Part shown: piece after piece, positions 1 to 8,771 of the stretch
Layout: each line of letters opens with the position of its first letter
Position numbering within the stretch: the stretch's first letter is position 1
Assembly (NCBI RefSeq): GCF_029023865.1
Contig: NZ_CP118969.1
Location: 1,612,001-1,676,000 of the forward strand
Reading direction: 5' to 3'
DNA: 64,000 bases
Source: Lactococcus lactis
Lineage (GTDB): Bacteria > Bacillota > Bacilli > Lactobacillales > Streptococcaceae
Made by a program: the position numbers and the translations under genes
Notes under the pieces: model-generated
What the model was told of the DNA's origin: nothing
Database searches by the model: none
Seen by the model: only the letters and a program-made list of their open reading frames with translations

Positions 1-770
1 ACATTTCCAAAGTTAAAACTTGTTTTAAAAACCTTAGGGAATGCCGTCAAAATTTGACCATAATGTCTAATTAAAACACGTGGACTTTTGAGTTTGCTAA
101 CGACTGCCATCACTACTTCTTGCTGACGTGCAAAAGCTTTTTTAGTATCTCCAGCATTTAACAAAGTAAAATATGCTGCCACTTCCTCTGCTTTATTTAA
201 AGCAACTGTCCCTTGAGGAAATTTAAATCCTTGTGCCGAAAATTCATTAGCATTTTGAATGGATACGCCACCAATCGCTTGAACTAATTCTCCCATTTGA
301 TCGAAATTCATTCCTACAAATTTATTAATTTTAACCTGAAGTAGTTTTTCCATTTCTTTAATAACCGCAGCTTCTCCCTTAGAATTATAGAGAGTTAATA
401 AGGTTTGTTTGTCTGGAAGTATGGCACTTGTAGAAAGATTGATAACGGTTGTTTGTTGTAAACGAGGGTTTGTTGCTGCCAAATTTGCCGACACCAATAC
501 ATCTTTCCCATCAATTTTACTTATTCCAAGAATTGCCGTCGTAAATGGCTCTTTCTTTTTTAAGGAAATAGAGGTCATTTGCGTTGGCGGATTCACATAA
601 GCCTTCGTTACGGCTGTTTTCAAATCAAAATAAACTTTTCCACCAACAGCTCCTAAAATTATGATAAAAAACAAAAGTACAAATAAAAATATTTTTAAAA
701 CTTTTCTCTTCTTCTTTTTGTTTCCACGTTTTATTTGCCTTCCATCTTCTGCCACTCTAGATTTAACCAT
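1..770 (-). CDS. LytR-CpsA-Psr (LCP) family protein, degenerate, 3' end outside window
   Basis: Open frame from ATG at 770 (GGAG ribosome site 6-7 nt upstream) running off the window's left edge; about 256 codons are visible. The N-terminus is lysine-rich and cytoplasmic, then one membrane segment (about residues 24-45), then an extracellular LCP-like domain. LCP proteins attach teichoic acids or capsules to peptidoglycan. The fold is recognisable (AILGI, NPRLQQTTVINL, AIGGVSI, FARQQEVV), but the family's catalytic pieces are missing: the GRSD stretch after the first strand is GKDVLV, and the SIPRDT arginine motif is NLSTSA. It sits at the distal end of the teichoic acid/polysaccharide cluster, 10 bp after the TagB-like gene. 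It may be a non-catalytic partner. The family call is fairly secure, the activity is not. Confidence 0.8.
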   Translation of the reverse strand, partial: MVKSRVAEDGRQIKRGNKKKKRKVLKIFLFVLLFFIIILGAVGGKVYFDLKTAVTKAYVNPPTQMTSISLKKKEPFTTAILGISKIDGKDVLVSANLAATNPRLQQTTVINLSTSAILPDKQTLLTLYNSKGEAAVIKEMEKLLQVKINKFVGMNFDQMGELVQAIGGVSIQNANEFSAQGFKFPQGTVALNKAEEVAAYFTLLNAGDTKKAFARQQEVVMAVVSKLKSPRVLIRHYGQILTAFPKVFKTSFNFGN

Positions 771-780
771 TTTATTCTCC

Positions 781-1896
781 TTAACCTCTTATAATTGACT
801 CAATCAAATCTAAGACTCGGTCCGTTGATTTTCCATCTCTAAATTTATATATTTTATCAGTAAATAATTGCCGTTTCAAATCATCACTCTCTGTTTCACC
901 ATTAACAGCTATTATTGCTTTAATTAACTCATCTTCATTTTTAGTGACTTGCCCTGGAAATTCATTTTCATAATCAATCGTAAATCCAGGCTTATGTGAA
1001 TATGTCATTAAATCAGGACTATAAGCAATAATTGGTTTATTAAAGACCATCCAATCAATTGCAATTGCCGAATAATCTGTCACTAAAATATCTGTCACAC
1101 AAAAAAGTGAGGAAATCAACTCATCTTGAATATATAAAACATGTTCATTTTTTTCATAATTTGAATGCTGAATAAGTGGGTGACTTTTATAAATGACTAT
1201 ATAATCATTTCCAATTGCCTGATGAATCTTTTCTAAATCAATCAGTGCTTCCTTAAAATGCGTACTAATCCGTCCTCTAAATGTTGGAGCATATGTGATA
1301 ATTTTCTTTCCTTTTAAAAGAGGATATTTTCCTAGCAATCTCTGATAAGTCAAGTCAACAAAATTTTGGTCGAAAATCTTATCATTATTTGGAATTCCAG
1401 TAACAAAAACCTGATCCTCTATAACATTAAATGCACGCGCAAAAATTGGTTTTAAGAAGTCGGAGTTAACAATCGTATAGTCATAATGATTAACGATATA
1501 GTCTCGCTCCACATCATTTCCAAATTTTTTCAAAGCGCCTGTCGCATGCCACAACTGCAAAACTTTAACATTCTTACGGTGTGGAAACTTAGAAATAACA
1601 AAATTATTATAATCAATAATGACTAAACGTGAACTTTCAATCAAAAATAATTGGCGAATACAAGCATAACCATATTTTATATTTCCCCAAAGTGATGATT
1701 CAAATTTGAACAAAACTGTCCGCAATTCATATTTATTTTTTTCGTTCAACCGATCATAAATCAACTTAAAATCTTTTGATAAATTATCATGTTCTAAAGA
1801 AATAAAAGTAATCCGATTTTGTTTCACCCTAGAAATAAAGGCAAAAGGATAAAAAATCCCAAGAATTATTGTCAAAATAATTGATTTAGTTTTCAT
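781..1896 (-). CDS. CDP-glycerol glycerophosphotransferase-like protein (TagB/TagF family)
   Basis: 371 aa from the chosen ATG at 1896, which has an AGAGG ribosome site; a start 14 codons upstream is open but lies deep inside the preceding gene. One N-terminal hydrophobic segment (residues 3-18) is followed by the GT-B glycerophosphotransferase domain: VLQLWHATGALKKFG in the N-terminal half and LVTDYSAIAIDWM near residue 290, equivalent to the conserved TDYSS-D block. The family transfers glycerol-phosphate (or ribitol-phosphate) from the CDP-activated donor to lipid-linked wall polymer at the cytoplasmic membrane face. Its start overlaps the stop of the upstream paralogue by 11 bp, suggesting translational coupling. 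The exact acceptor and the polyol are not determinable here. Confidence 0.85.
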   Translation of the reverse strand: MKTKSIILTIILGIFYPFAFISRVKQNRITFISLEHDNLSKDFKLIYDRLNEKNKYELRTVLFKFESSLWGNIKYGYACIRQLFLIESSRLVIIDYNNFVISKFPHRKNVKVLQLWHATGALKKFGNDVERDYIVNHYDYTIVNSDFLKPIFARAFNVIEDQVFVTGIPNNDKIFDQNFVDLTYQRLLGKYPLLKGKKIITYAPTFRGRISTHFKEALIDLEKIHQAIGNDYIVIYKSHPLIQHSNYEKNEHVLYIQDELISSLFCVTDILVTDYSAIAIDWMVFNKPIIAYSPDLMTYSHKPGFTIDYENEFPGQVTKNEDELIKAIIAVNGETESDDLKRQLFTDKIYKFRDGKSTDRVLDLIESIIRG

Positions 1897-3073
1897 AAAA
1901 AATCCTCTTAGCAACCTTAGAACTAACATCACCATCATTCCATGAATTAAAGACTTGATTAAATGTTCTCAAACGTTCATAATCAAAAACCCCTTCTTTA
2001 AGTCTTCTCAACAATTCTTTTTCTGTTCTAATCACATCATTAGGCAGATCGTCAGGAACCTTTAAGTAAAACCCCCTTAATTCTTGCTCATATTGTTCAA
2101 AGTCATACATATAAAAATAAATTGGACGGTTTAAATTCGCATAATCAAAAAATACACTAGAATAATCTGTAATTAGAACATCACTCATTAAATAAGCATC
2201 ATTAATATCCGCACTTGCTGCCATAAGATACACAAAATCACTCAAATCATTCGGAACCTGATAAACATTAGAAATCAAATAATGAGGTTTAAACAAAATA
2301 ACTGTGTCATCACCTAAGTGATTCTTCCACTTATAAAAATCAACAGCCAATTCAAATCTATATCCTTTTATTCCAAAAGAATCATCACGCCAAGTTGGAG
2401 CATAGAGAACAACTTTTTTATCAATTGGCAAACCATAGCGCTGTTTTAGTTCCATACATTTACTAGAATCAACATTTACCAAACAATCAACCCTCGGATA
2501 CCCAACTTCCAATAGTTTCTCTTTATCTAAATTAAAAGCGCTAGTAAAAGCTTGACTTGAAAAAGGATTAGGCGAAATCAAATAATCCCAATGCCGACTA
2601 TCTTCGTCATAACTCCTAAGCATCTGCTGATAAGATAAACGACTTCGATAATAAGTAATACCATTATCTAAAATATCATGTCCCAAACGTTTCAAAGGCG
2701 TTCCATGCCAAGTTTGTAAATAAACCTGCTCCCCCTTTTTATGATAATAAGGAGCCATTTTTGAATTAAATACCCAATACTTTGCTTTGGAAAGTAAATA
2801 ATAATAACTAAATGAGTTAAATTTAACTACCTTAGCCCTATTAACGGACCGTTTTACTTTAAAAGCCCAGACAAAATGATAACTAGCAAATTCCTCATGA
2901 TCTCTTAAATATTCAAAAAGATATCTTGGATTATCTGAATAAGCCTTTCCATTAAAAGAAGCGAAAATAACCAATTTATCATCTGTTTTTACAAATTTCC
3001 CTAAAATCAAAAGGAAAAGAGATAACATTTTTCTAAGTATTAATAATCGCATTTTGACTAATAAATTTAGCAT
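1886..3073 (-). CDS. CDP-glycerol glycerophosphotransferase (TagF/TagB-like)
   Basis: 395 aa. Conserved blocks are QTWHGTPLKRLGHD (about residues 120-133), a VLYAPTWRDD strand (about 223), FKPH (about 263) and LITDYSSVFFDYA (about 302-314). These are the substrate and phosphate-binding signatures of teichoic acid glycerophosphotransferases. It is paralogous to the next gene downstream, and a TagD-like CDP-glycerol-forming gene lies just upstream, so the cluster appears able to supply its own donor. The protein is much shorter than the Bacillus TagF polymerase and closer to TagB size, so it may be a primase or a single-unit transferase rather than a long-chain polymerase. That assignment is inference from length. 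Confidence 0.87.
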   Translation of the reverse strand: MLNLLVKMRLLILRKMLSLFLLILGKFVKTDDKLVIFASFNGKAYSDNPRYLFEYLRDHEEFASYHFVWAFKVKRSVNRAKVVKFNSFSYYYLLSKAKYWVFNSKMAPYYHKKGEQVYLQTWHGTPLKRLGHDILDNGITYYRSRLSYQQMLRSYDEDSRHWDYLISPNPFSSQAFTSAFNLDKEKLLEVGYPRVDCLVNVDSSKCMELKQRYGLPIDKKVVLYAPTWRDDSFGIKGYRFELAVDFYKWKNHLGDDTVILFKPHYLISNVYQVPNDLSDFVYLMAASADINDAYLMSDVLITDYSSVFFDYANLNRPIYFYMYDFEQYEQELRGFYLKVPDDLPNDVIRTEKELLRRLKEGVFDYERLRTFNQVFNSWNDGDVSSKVAKRIFYEN

Positions 3074-3093
3074 TTTTCCCCTTTCAAATGATT

Positions 3094-3525
3094 TTAGCTC
3101 ATTTGTTTTCGAATAATTTTTATCAACTCTTTAATTGATAAATTTGTTAAAAACGAATCTGAAATTTCATTAATAATTTCTTGACACTTTTTCAAATCCT
3201 TTTCTTTACGCAAAGCTTTTAAAATTTGATTAAGATCACCATCTTCCGGTTTACCTACAATTTTTAAAGAATTGGCAAGCGCTAATTTTGAAAGAATAAT
3301 CACGTTTGCTCCATTTGGTAAAATCACTTCTTTAATAAACTTTTTCTTATGCAATCGATAGATATCATCTTCGACTTTAACGTATAACACATCACTGACA
3401 TCTGGCTTAGGATAATTTGATTTTTGTTTTTTTATCAAATTTTCAAGTTGCAAAAATATTTTGATTAGTTTAGTTGGATTTCCTAAAAAAGAAAATTTAG
3501 AAAAAATCAGACTTAAATCGCTCAT
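3094..3525 (-). CDS. Uncharacterised 143-aa protein in teichoic acid cluster
   Basis: I do not recognise a family. The protein is soluble and lysine-rich with no signal peptide or membrane segment. It has a short beta-rich centre (DVLYVKVEDDIYRLHKKKF, VILPNGANVIILSK) and a helical C-terminus. It lies between the TagD-like gene (36 bp gap) and the first glycerophosphotransferase (20 bp gap), in the same direction, so it is almost certainly co-transcribed with them. A role connected with glycerol-phosphate transfer is guessed from position only. Intact start, ordinary base composition for the cluster. Confidence 0.6.
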   Translation of the reverse strand: MSDLSLIFSKFSFLGNPTKLIKIFLQLENLIKKQKSNYPKPDVSDVLYVKVEDDIYRLHKKKFIKEVILPNGANVIILSKLALANSLKIVGKPEDGDLNQILKALRKEKDLKKCQEIINEISDSFLTNLSIKELIKIIRKQMS

Positions 3526-3561
3526 AAACTCATTTTCTATTAATTAGCTCTTACCACTTAT

Positions 3562-4001
3562 TCATTTGGTAGTATTATCACTGCTTTCCTTTTTTGAATA
3601 AAGTTTTCCAATTTCCTTTTTTATATTTGAAGAAGAAACTTTACCACGTGGAAAATACATAATTTTTAAATTAGGAAATTCTTCTTTTAGAAAATCAAAT
3701 TTCCCTTTCCAGTCATCACCCATCGCAAAAACATCAACATCAAACATATCAATATAAAGGCTCTTATCATCCCAAAATTGCTCTGGAACTACCAAATCCA
3801 CATAGCGAATTGATTCTAAAACGTACTTTCTTGTATCATAATCTTGAAAGAACTTATTGCCCTTTTCGCCATTAAATTCATCTGTCGAAAGCATCACAAT
3901 CAACTTACTGCCCAGATTTTTAGCATTTCGTAACATATTGACATGACTCTCATGTAAAATATCAAAAGTTCCCGCAACTAAGACTATTTTTCTTTATCCA
4001 T
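3562..4001 (-). pseudogene. tagD: Glycerol-3-phosphate cytidylyltransferase (tagD-like), frameshifted near the start
   Basis: TagD makes CDP-glycerol from CTP and glycerol-3-phosphate. The body is clear: R-K-YVLESIRYVDLVVPE, then FAMGDDWKGKFDFLKE, both hallmarks of TagD. The natural N-terminus lies in another frame. From ATG at 4001 the reading is MDKEK then TAG, while the next frame reads IVLVAGTFDILHESH and joins the body without a break. One extra A in the five-A run (T run 3987-3991 on the + strand) restores about 146 codons. The only intact frame, from ATG at 3936, lacks the nucleotide-binding GTFD and first His motif. The usual HxGH reads HESH, so both histidines remain but glycine is serine. 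This is either a real null allele or an assembly error. Confidence 0.8.
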
Positions 4002-4052
4002 GTTTATCTCTCTTTTTATTTAAACTTTGTCTATAATAATTTTTGAAAAGAT

Positions 4053-5231
4053 TTAACTTTTCAAAGATAATGACAAATTCCGATAACGAAAATGTCCTGC
4101 CCCAACCATATGTGGCCCTAATTCCAAATATTTCCCTTTGCATTTTAATTCAATATTAATATGTTTCCATTTTCCAGAACTTAGATTTTCAAGTTTGGCA
4201 GAGTAAATCTTGCTCTCTTTAATATTCCTAGTCACTTTATCATCATAAGTCCAAACGTAGAAAAATGCATCGTTTAAGTGAAGAGCAAAGAGATTTTCGA
4301 CCCAAACTTCCATAGACAATACAAATTTATGCACTGAATTTTCATCATTTGAGATTTGAACCGGCGAACTATGCAAAATCGTAAAGCCCTCCATTGTTTC
4401 CCGATTAATCTCTAAAATCCTATTATTAACAAAGTATTCTCCAGAATCATCTTGCCAATATTTTTTTCCTTCACTGAAATCAGCATTACTGATTAAATTA
4501 TAACTAAAAGAAGTTTCTGAAATCTCTTTTGTTTTTTCAATTTTATTTTTGGGTTGAGAAAAATGTTCTAATTGATTAATCTTAAAATTTCCAAAGACAT
4601 ATTGATAAAGTTCTAGGAGGCTATCATTAATGACTGGAATACCGATTTTTTGAGCATATTCATTAAATCTTTGCCAAACTTGGCTGGCATTATTTTTTCT
4701 TTTTGTTTCTTCTAAAAAATTAATTGTATTAACTAAAACGAGTGTTTTTGGTAAAAAGCGTTGAGTAAATTCAATGAATCTATTGAGAGATTGGCACCAA
4801 ATAGAAGAATAAGCCAAAAATTCTTGAACAGATTGATTTGAGCTCATTTGCCTTTTAATTTTAATATCAGATAAAGGATAAGCCCCTTTTAGCTTTTTAA
4901 AACTATTTGTTAAAAAGCTTCCTTCTTGAGTTTCAATCACACCGTTAAAAACGTCTCCATAGAAATCTAATATTAAAATATCCGGCTGCACCGCAATTAA
5001 AGCACTCAAACTATCTTTGTCTAACTCATCTAACATTTGCCGAGCATCATCAAGACTTAATTCTTTATCCAACTTTCTATAATCATACTCAACTGCCTTT
5101 GACATTAAGGAAATAAAAGATAAATTTTTTCGATAAAGTACAATTTCAAAATCCTCTTCACTTTTTTGTTTATTCTTATCGAACAGTTCTCGCGATAAAT
5201 TTGAACCAATAATAGCAACCCGCTTTTTCAT
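4053..5231 (-). CDS. DUF6270-like polysaccharide cluster protein
   Basis: 392 aa. The N-terminus RVAIIGSNLSRELF, followed by ILILDFYGDVFNGV and an SFLTNSFKK segment, resembles the DUF6270 proteins found in capsule and teichoic acid loci; the GSxxSR start suggests an SGNH-hydrolase-like fold. The C-terminal third (from about residue 245, NLISNADFSEGKKYW) looks like a beta-sandwich carbohydrate-binding module, ending with a buried-strand pattern typical of such domains. No signal peptide or membrane helix, so it probably acts in the cytoplasm on a lipid-linked precursor. Stop and start spacing to its neighbours is about 50-100 bp. The substrate is unknown; family naming is from memory of the motif pattern. 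Confidence 0.6.
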   Translation of the reverse strand: MKKRVAIIGSNLSRELFDKNKQKSEEDFEIVLYRKNLSFISLMSKAVEYDYRKLDKELSLDDARQMLDELDKDSLSALIAVQPDILILDFYGDVFNGVIETQEGSFLTNSFKKLKGAYPLSDIKIKRQMSSNQSVQEFLAYSSIWCQSLNRFIEFTQRFLPKTLVLVNTINFLEETKRKNNASQVWQRFNEYAQKIGIPVINDSLLELYQYVFGNFKINQLEHFSQPKNKIEKTKEISETSFSYNLISNADFSEGKKYWQDDSGEYFVNNRILEINRETMEGFTILHSSPVQISNDENSVHKFVLSMEVWVENLFALHLNDAFFYVWTYDDKVTRNIKESKIYSAKLENLSSGKWKHINIELKCKGKYLELGPHMVGAGHFRYRNLSLSLKS

Positions 5232-5335
5232 CCTTAATTTCTTCCTTTTTCTAAATCATTCATCATCTCTTTACACATTCACTTCTCTTCAATGATTTCG
5301 AAAACCACTGATGTCTCACGATGCTTATTAACTTT

Positions 5336-6343
5336 TTATTTTGTTACTTTTGGAATATGGCCCTCTTCCCACAAAAATGACAATTCATAGAGTTGACGAC
5401 TGCTTTTTGTTTTATTAACACCATTAATCCAACCATGCAAAAGTAAAGTTTCTACATCATTTTTTCCTTGTACAAGCTCTGCACCTCCAGGCCCCACAAT
5501 TTGATTTTTCAATAATGCAGTTGTAGCCAAAGCCCCTTGATAATGATAAGGTCCTGATAATTTTTTACTTATTGCATATCCAGTAAAATAATCGGCAGTC
5601 GCATATGAACCTGCTGAAAATAACAAAACATAAGTTCCGTCAGGTGCTTGGGTCAAATAAGGCGCTTCGATCGTTAATACAGTTCCTGATTTTCCATTAT
5701 CATCCGGATTTTTAACCTCTGTATTTGTCAAAAGCCTTGCTGCTTTCCCTGTAACCACCAAACCATTTTTACTTATTTTCTGAAGCCATAAGGAACTTGT
5801 TTTACCAATTGCATTCCCATCATTTTTATAGAGAAGATAGTTCTGCCCATCGCTATCCTGAAAAAGATCTGGATCAATAAGTCCCCCCGCATTATCATCT
5901 GTTACTACGGGCTTTTCGTCCGCCTTAAAAGGCCCTTGTGGATTATTTGCCAAAGCCAGTCCAATAGAACGTTTTTTCGATTTCTTATCAATAACTGAGA
6001 AGTAAAGTAAATAACGTTTGCTCACTTGACTGATGTGAGGCGCCCAGATACTCCCTTGCGCCCAGACTGGTAAATTTGGCAACGCCTCTCCAACAATCTG
6101 ATAATTCCCCCCTGACTTTGACTTTGCAAGTGGAATATTAAAACCATCTGTCGATGTCGCATAAGCATAGTAAGTTCCTTGTTTATAAATACCTGTTGGA
6201 TCTGGAAAATTATCTGTCGCAAGATTGACTGGTTCCTCTTGTTCATGTGTAAAAAAGAAACCAATTAGAAACAATAATCCCAAAACCAGCACAATACGTG
6301 TGATAATTTTTAAAATTTTCATTTTATTTGATGAAGTAAGCAT
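5336..6343 (-). CDS. Membrane-anchored GH43-type glycoside hydrolase
   Basis: 335 aa. One N-terminal membrane segment (about residues 12-28) is followed by a five-bladed propeller pattern of family 43. The three expected acids are visible: base Asp in NFPDPTGIY (about 47), pKa-modulating Asp in LIDPDLFQD (about 155) and proton donor Glu in TIEAPYLTQ (about 225). GH43 enzymes remove arabinofuranosyl, xylosyl or galactofuranosyl-type residues. It lies in a cluster with glf and a galactofuranosyltransferase, so a furanoside in the surface polymer is a reasonable substrate guess. Its start overlaps the stop of the SGNH gene by one base, indicating coupled expression. Outward-facing trimming enzyme is the likely role. 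Confidence 0.82.
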   Translation of the reverse strand: MLTSSNKMKILKIITRIVLVLGLLFLIGFFFTHEQEEPVNLATDNFPDPTGIYKQGTYYAYATSTDGFNIPLAKSKSGGNYQIVGEALPNLPVWAQGSIWAPHISQVSKRYLLYFSVIDKKSKKRSIGLALANNPQGPFKADEKPVVTDDNAGGLIDPDLFQDSDGQNYLLYKNDGNAIGKTSSLWLQKISKNGLVVTGKAARLLTNTEVKNPDDNGKSGTVLTIEAPYLTQAPDGTYVLLFSAGSYATADYFTGYAISKKLSGPYHYQGALATTALLKNQIVGPGGAELVQGKNDVETLLLHGWINGVNKTKSSRQLYELSFLWEEGHIPKVTK

Positions 6344-7629
6344 TATTTAAACAGACTCAGGTTAACCGCATCTCCCATCGCCTTATAACCAGCATTATTT
6401 GGGTGCAGGTGATCGCCACTATCATAAATCGGATTAAGTTCTTCCGAATTACCAGAGGTCGCTAATACTTTAGCAAAATCAACTGTTCCATCAAATGCAC
6501 CACTCGTTAAAATCCAATGATTTACTTTTTGACGAACTTTATCTTTTTTCGCTGTCCAAGTAGGATACCCTTTAAAAGGGGGAAGTGTTCCAGCAATAAT
6601 CTGTACTCCCGATATATGTGCTTGATTGATTATTTTCTTATAACCCTCAATAATCTTATTAGCAGAAGCCCCAGTATTGATATCATTAATCCCTTCTAAA
6701 AGGAGAATATCCTTGAGTCCAGGGCGATTGAAAACATCTCTATCAAGCCGTGATAAGGCAGATTGCCCAAAATAAGCATTTTTTGCCACATTCGTCGGTG
6801 AATCTGTTAAAACTTGATTTCCTGTAATCCCCTCATTGACAAGACTCCATTCATTACCATTTTGCGAATTTAATCTATTCATCAGAGTATCTGTATATCT
6901 TCCCTCATTCGTAGAGTAAAAACCATCTGTAAGCGAATCTCCCAGTGCAACAATAGTTTTTGTCGCCCCTCCCTCAGAAGCTTGCACATCAATGCTATCA
7001 ATAAACCACCAACCTGGCGTATCAATCCAACCTTTTGTATCTGGAGATCTTGTTTTCTTTGTTCCTATAGTAATATAAGACGTTTCATTTGCCAACCAAT
7101 GTCCCGTTTGTTCAATTGCCTTTGGAGTGTAGAAAGTCACAGCGAGGCGTGTTCTAGCAGGAACAGTTAGCTTAATTGTGTCGCTTAGCAATTCCTTTCC
7201 TTGGGAAATCGTTGTTGTCGACTTTCCATTAAAAGTTATTGGTACACTTTGACCAATGACATTTCCTTTTGCGTCCGCAATAGCAATATAAGCATCTTCG
7301 ACTTGCAAATCAGAATCACCAAAAGCATTTGTAAAGTTGACGCGGAGGCTATCACCTGCAACGGTTGTCACGAGCATATTTCGGATGGTCCCAGTATATT
7401 TATGATTTCCCATATCAACAGGCGAAGCCGCCCAAGTAGATACCCAAGAACTAGTCTTATCATGTTTCACTGCATTGAGCGAGGTAACTTTACCAGAAGG
7501 TACTGACGAATGAATTTTTTCATAAGCCAGCAGACCAATGAGTACCACTATGACGACAAGAATCAGTCCAAACCCAAATTTAAAAATTCTTGGTTGCCGA
7601 CTTTTTCTTTTTCTTACTCTATTATTCAT
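6343..7629 (-). CDS. Membrane-anchored SGNH/GDSL hydrolase
   Basis: 428 aa. A positively charged N-terminus and one membrane segment (about residues 19-40) put the enzyme outside the cell. An N-terminal beta domain (about 60-215) precedes the SGNH core: block I ALGDSLTDGF, block II GITGNQ, block III EGINDI and block V DHLHPNNAGY with catalytic Asp/His. The family hydrolyses acyl esters, so removal or exchange of O-acetyl groups on the surface polysaccharide is the likely activity. It overlaps glf by 8 bp and the GH43 gene by 1 bp, giving a tight glf-SGNH-GH43 unit. Rhamnogalacturonan acetylesterase-like members share this layout. Confidence 0.83.
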   Translation of the reverse strand: MNNRVRKRKSRQPRIFKFGFGLILVVIVVLIGLLAYEKIHSSVPSGKVTSLNAVKHDKTSSWVSTWAASPVDMGNHKYTGTIRNMLVTTVAGDSLRVNFTNAFGDSDLQVEDAYIAIADAKGNVIGQSVPITFNGKSTTTISQGKELLSDTIKLTVPARTRLAVTFYTPKAIEQTGHWLANETSYITIGTKKTRSPDTKGWIDTPGWWFIDSIDVQASEGGATKTIVALGDSLTDGFYSTNEGRYTDTLMNRLNSQNGNEWSLVNEGITGNQVLTDSPTNVAKNAYFGQSALSRLDRDVFNRPGLKDILLLEGINDINTGASANKIIEGYKKIINQAHISGVQIIAGTLPPFKGYPTWTAKKDKVRQKVNHWILTSGAFDGTVDFAKVLATSGNSEELNPIYDSGDHLHPNNAGYKAMGDAVNLSLFK

Positions 7630-8752
7630 TGAACTCTTTCTCCACTGCCTTTAGTGCTGCACCAAATACTTGGTCCATATCATAATATTGATAATTTCCA
7701 AGACGACCACCAAAGATAACATTTTTAAGATTATTTGATTCTTTGCGATATTTTTTGAAAAGCTCTGAGTTCTTTTCATCATTTACTGGATAATAGGCTT
7801 CTTTACTTCTATCCCAATCCTGTGGAAATTCTTTACTGATGATTGATTTTCCATCATCTGCATGATTGTCAAAATGTCGCCATTCCATGACACGGGTATA
7901 AGGCGTTTCAGCATCCGTATAGTTAATGACTGCATTACCTTGAACATTGTCAGACTCATGTACTTCACTCTCAAAACGGACAGAACGATATTCCAACTCA
8001 CCATATTTATAGTCAAAGAATGCGTCAATCATCCCTGTATAAATAGTTTTGGGAAATTCTGACAGATAAGTTTCTTTATTCGCCATGAAGTCGGTATTGA
8101 CTTGAACATCTATCAAATCTGACGCAAGCAATTTGTCAAAAATCGCAGTGTATCCGTCAACTGGCACACCTTGATAGCGATGATTGAAATAATTATTATC
8201 AAAGGTATAACGCACAGGCAATCGCCCAATGATAAAGGCAGGGAGTTCTGTTGCCTTGCGTCCCCATTGTTTCTCTGTGTAGCCTTTGATGAGTTTGCTA
8301 TAAATATCCGTCCCAATCAATGAAATCGCTTGTTCTTCCAAATTTTTTGGTGCGCCTGAAATCCCAGCAGTAACTTTTTGCTCCGCAATTTTTGCAGCTG
8401 CCTCCCCAGGTGTTTTAACGCCCCACATCTGATAAAAAGTGTTCATATTGAAAGGTAAATTATAGAGCTCACCTTTGTAGTTAGCGACGACTTGATTGAT
8501 GTAACCATTAAATTCAGTAAATTGATTAACATAATCCCAAACCTCTTTGTTATCGGTATGAAAGATATGTGCACCGAAATCATGGACATTAATACCATTT
8601 TCCTTGTGCGTGTACATATTTCCACCAATGTGCGCACGTTTTTCAATAATGAGCGAACGTTTACCACGTTTGGCAGCTTCATAAGCAAAGATTGAGCCAT
8701 AAGGACCGCTCCCGACGATAAGATAATCATAATTTTTTGTATTATATTTCAT
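7622..8752 (-). CDS. glf: UDP-galactopyranose mutase
   Basis: 376 aa, normal length for Glf. N-terminal FAD-binding Rossmann motif VGSGPYGSIFAYEAAKRGK (about residues 13-31), then IIEKRAHIGGNMYTH and the HDFGAHIFHTD block. In the middle are NLPFNMNTFYQMWG and GYTEKQWG, and near the C-terminus GGRLGNYQYYDMDQV. All are characteristic of bacterial Glf, a flavoenzyme converting UDP-galactopyranose to UDP-galactofuranose in the cytoplasm. A GlfT2-like transferase is encoded in the same cluster (14984-17389), so the polymer almost certainly contains galactofuranose. The start ATG has a weak GGAG-type site. Confidence 0.96.
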   Translation of the reverse strand: MKYNTKNYDYLIVGSGPYGSIFAYEAAKRGKRSLIIEKRAHIGGNMYTHKENGINVHDFGAHIFHTDNKEVWDYVNQFTEFNGYINQVVANYKGELYNLPFNMNTFYQMWGVKTPGEAAAKIAEQKVTAGISGAPKNLEEQAISLIGTDIYSKLIKGYTEKQWGRKATELPAFIIGRLPVRYTFDNNYFNHRYQGVPVDGYTAIFDKLLASDLIDVQVNTDFMANKETYLSEFPKTIYTGMIDAFFDYKYGELEYRSVRFESEVHESDNVQGNAVINYTDAETPYTRVMEWRHFDNHADDGKSIISKEFPQDWDRSKEAYYPVNDEKNSELFKKYRKESNNLKNVIFGGRLGNYQYYDMDQVFGAALKAVEKEFNE

Positions 8753-8771
8753 TATTTTTCTCCATAATCCT

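Noticed and set aside
6022-8730. Open frames of 60-100 codons on either strand inside the GH43, SGNH and glf genes
   Set aside because: They are shadows of the clear coding frames, without ribosome sites or recognisable domains.
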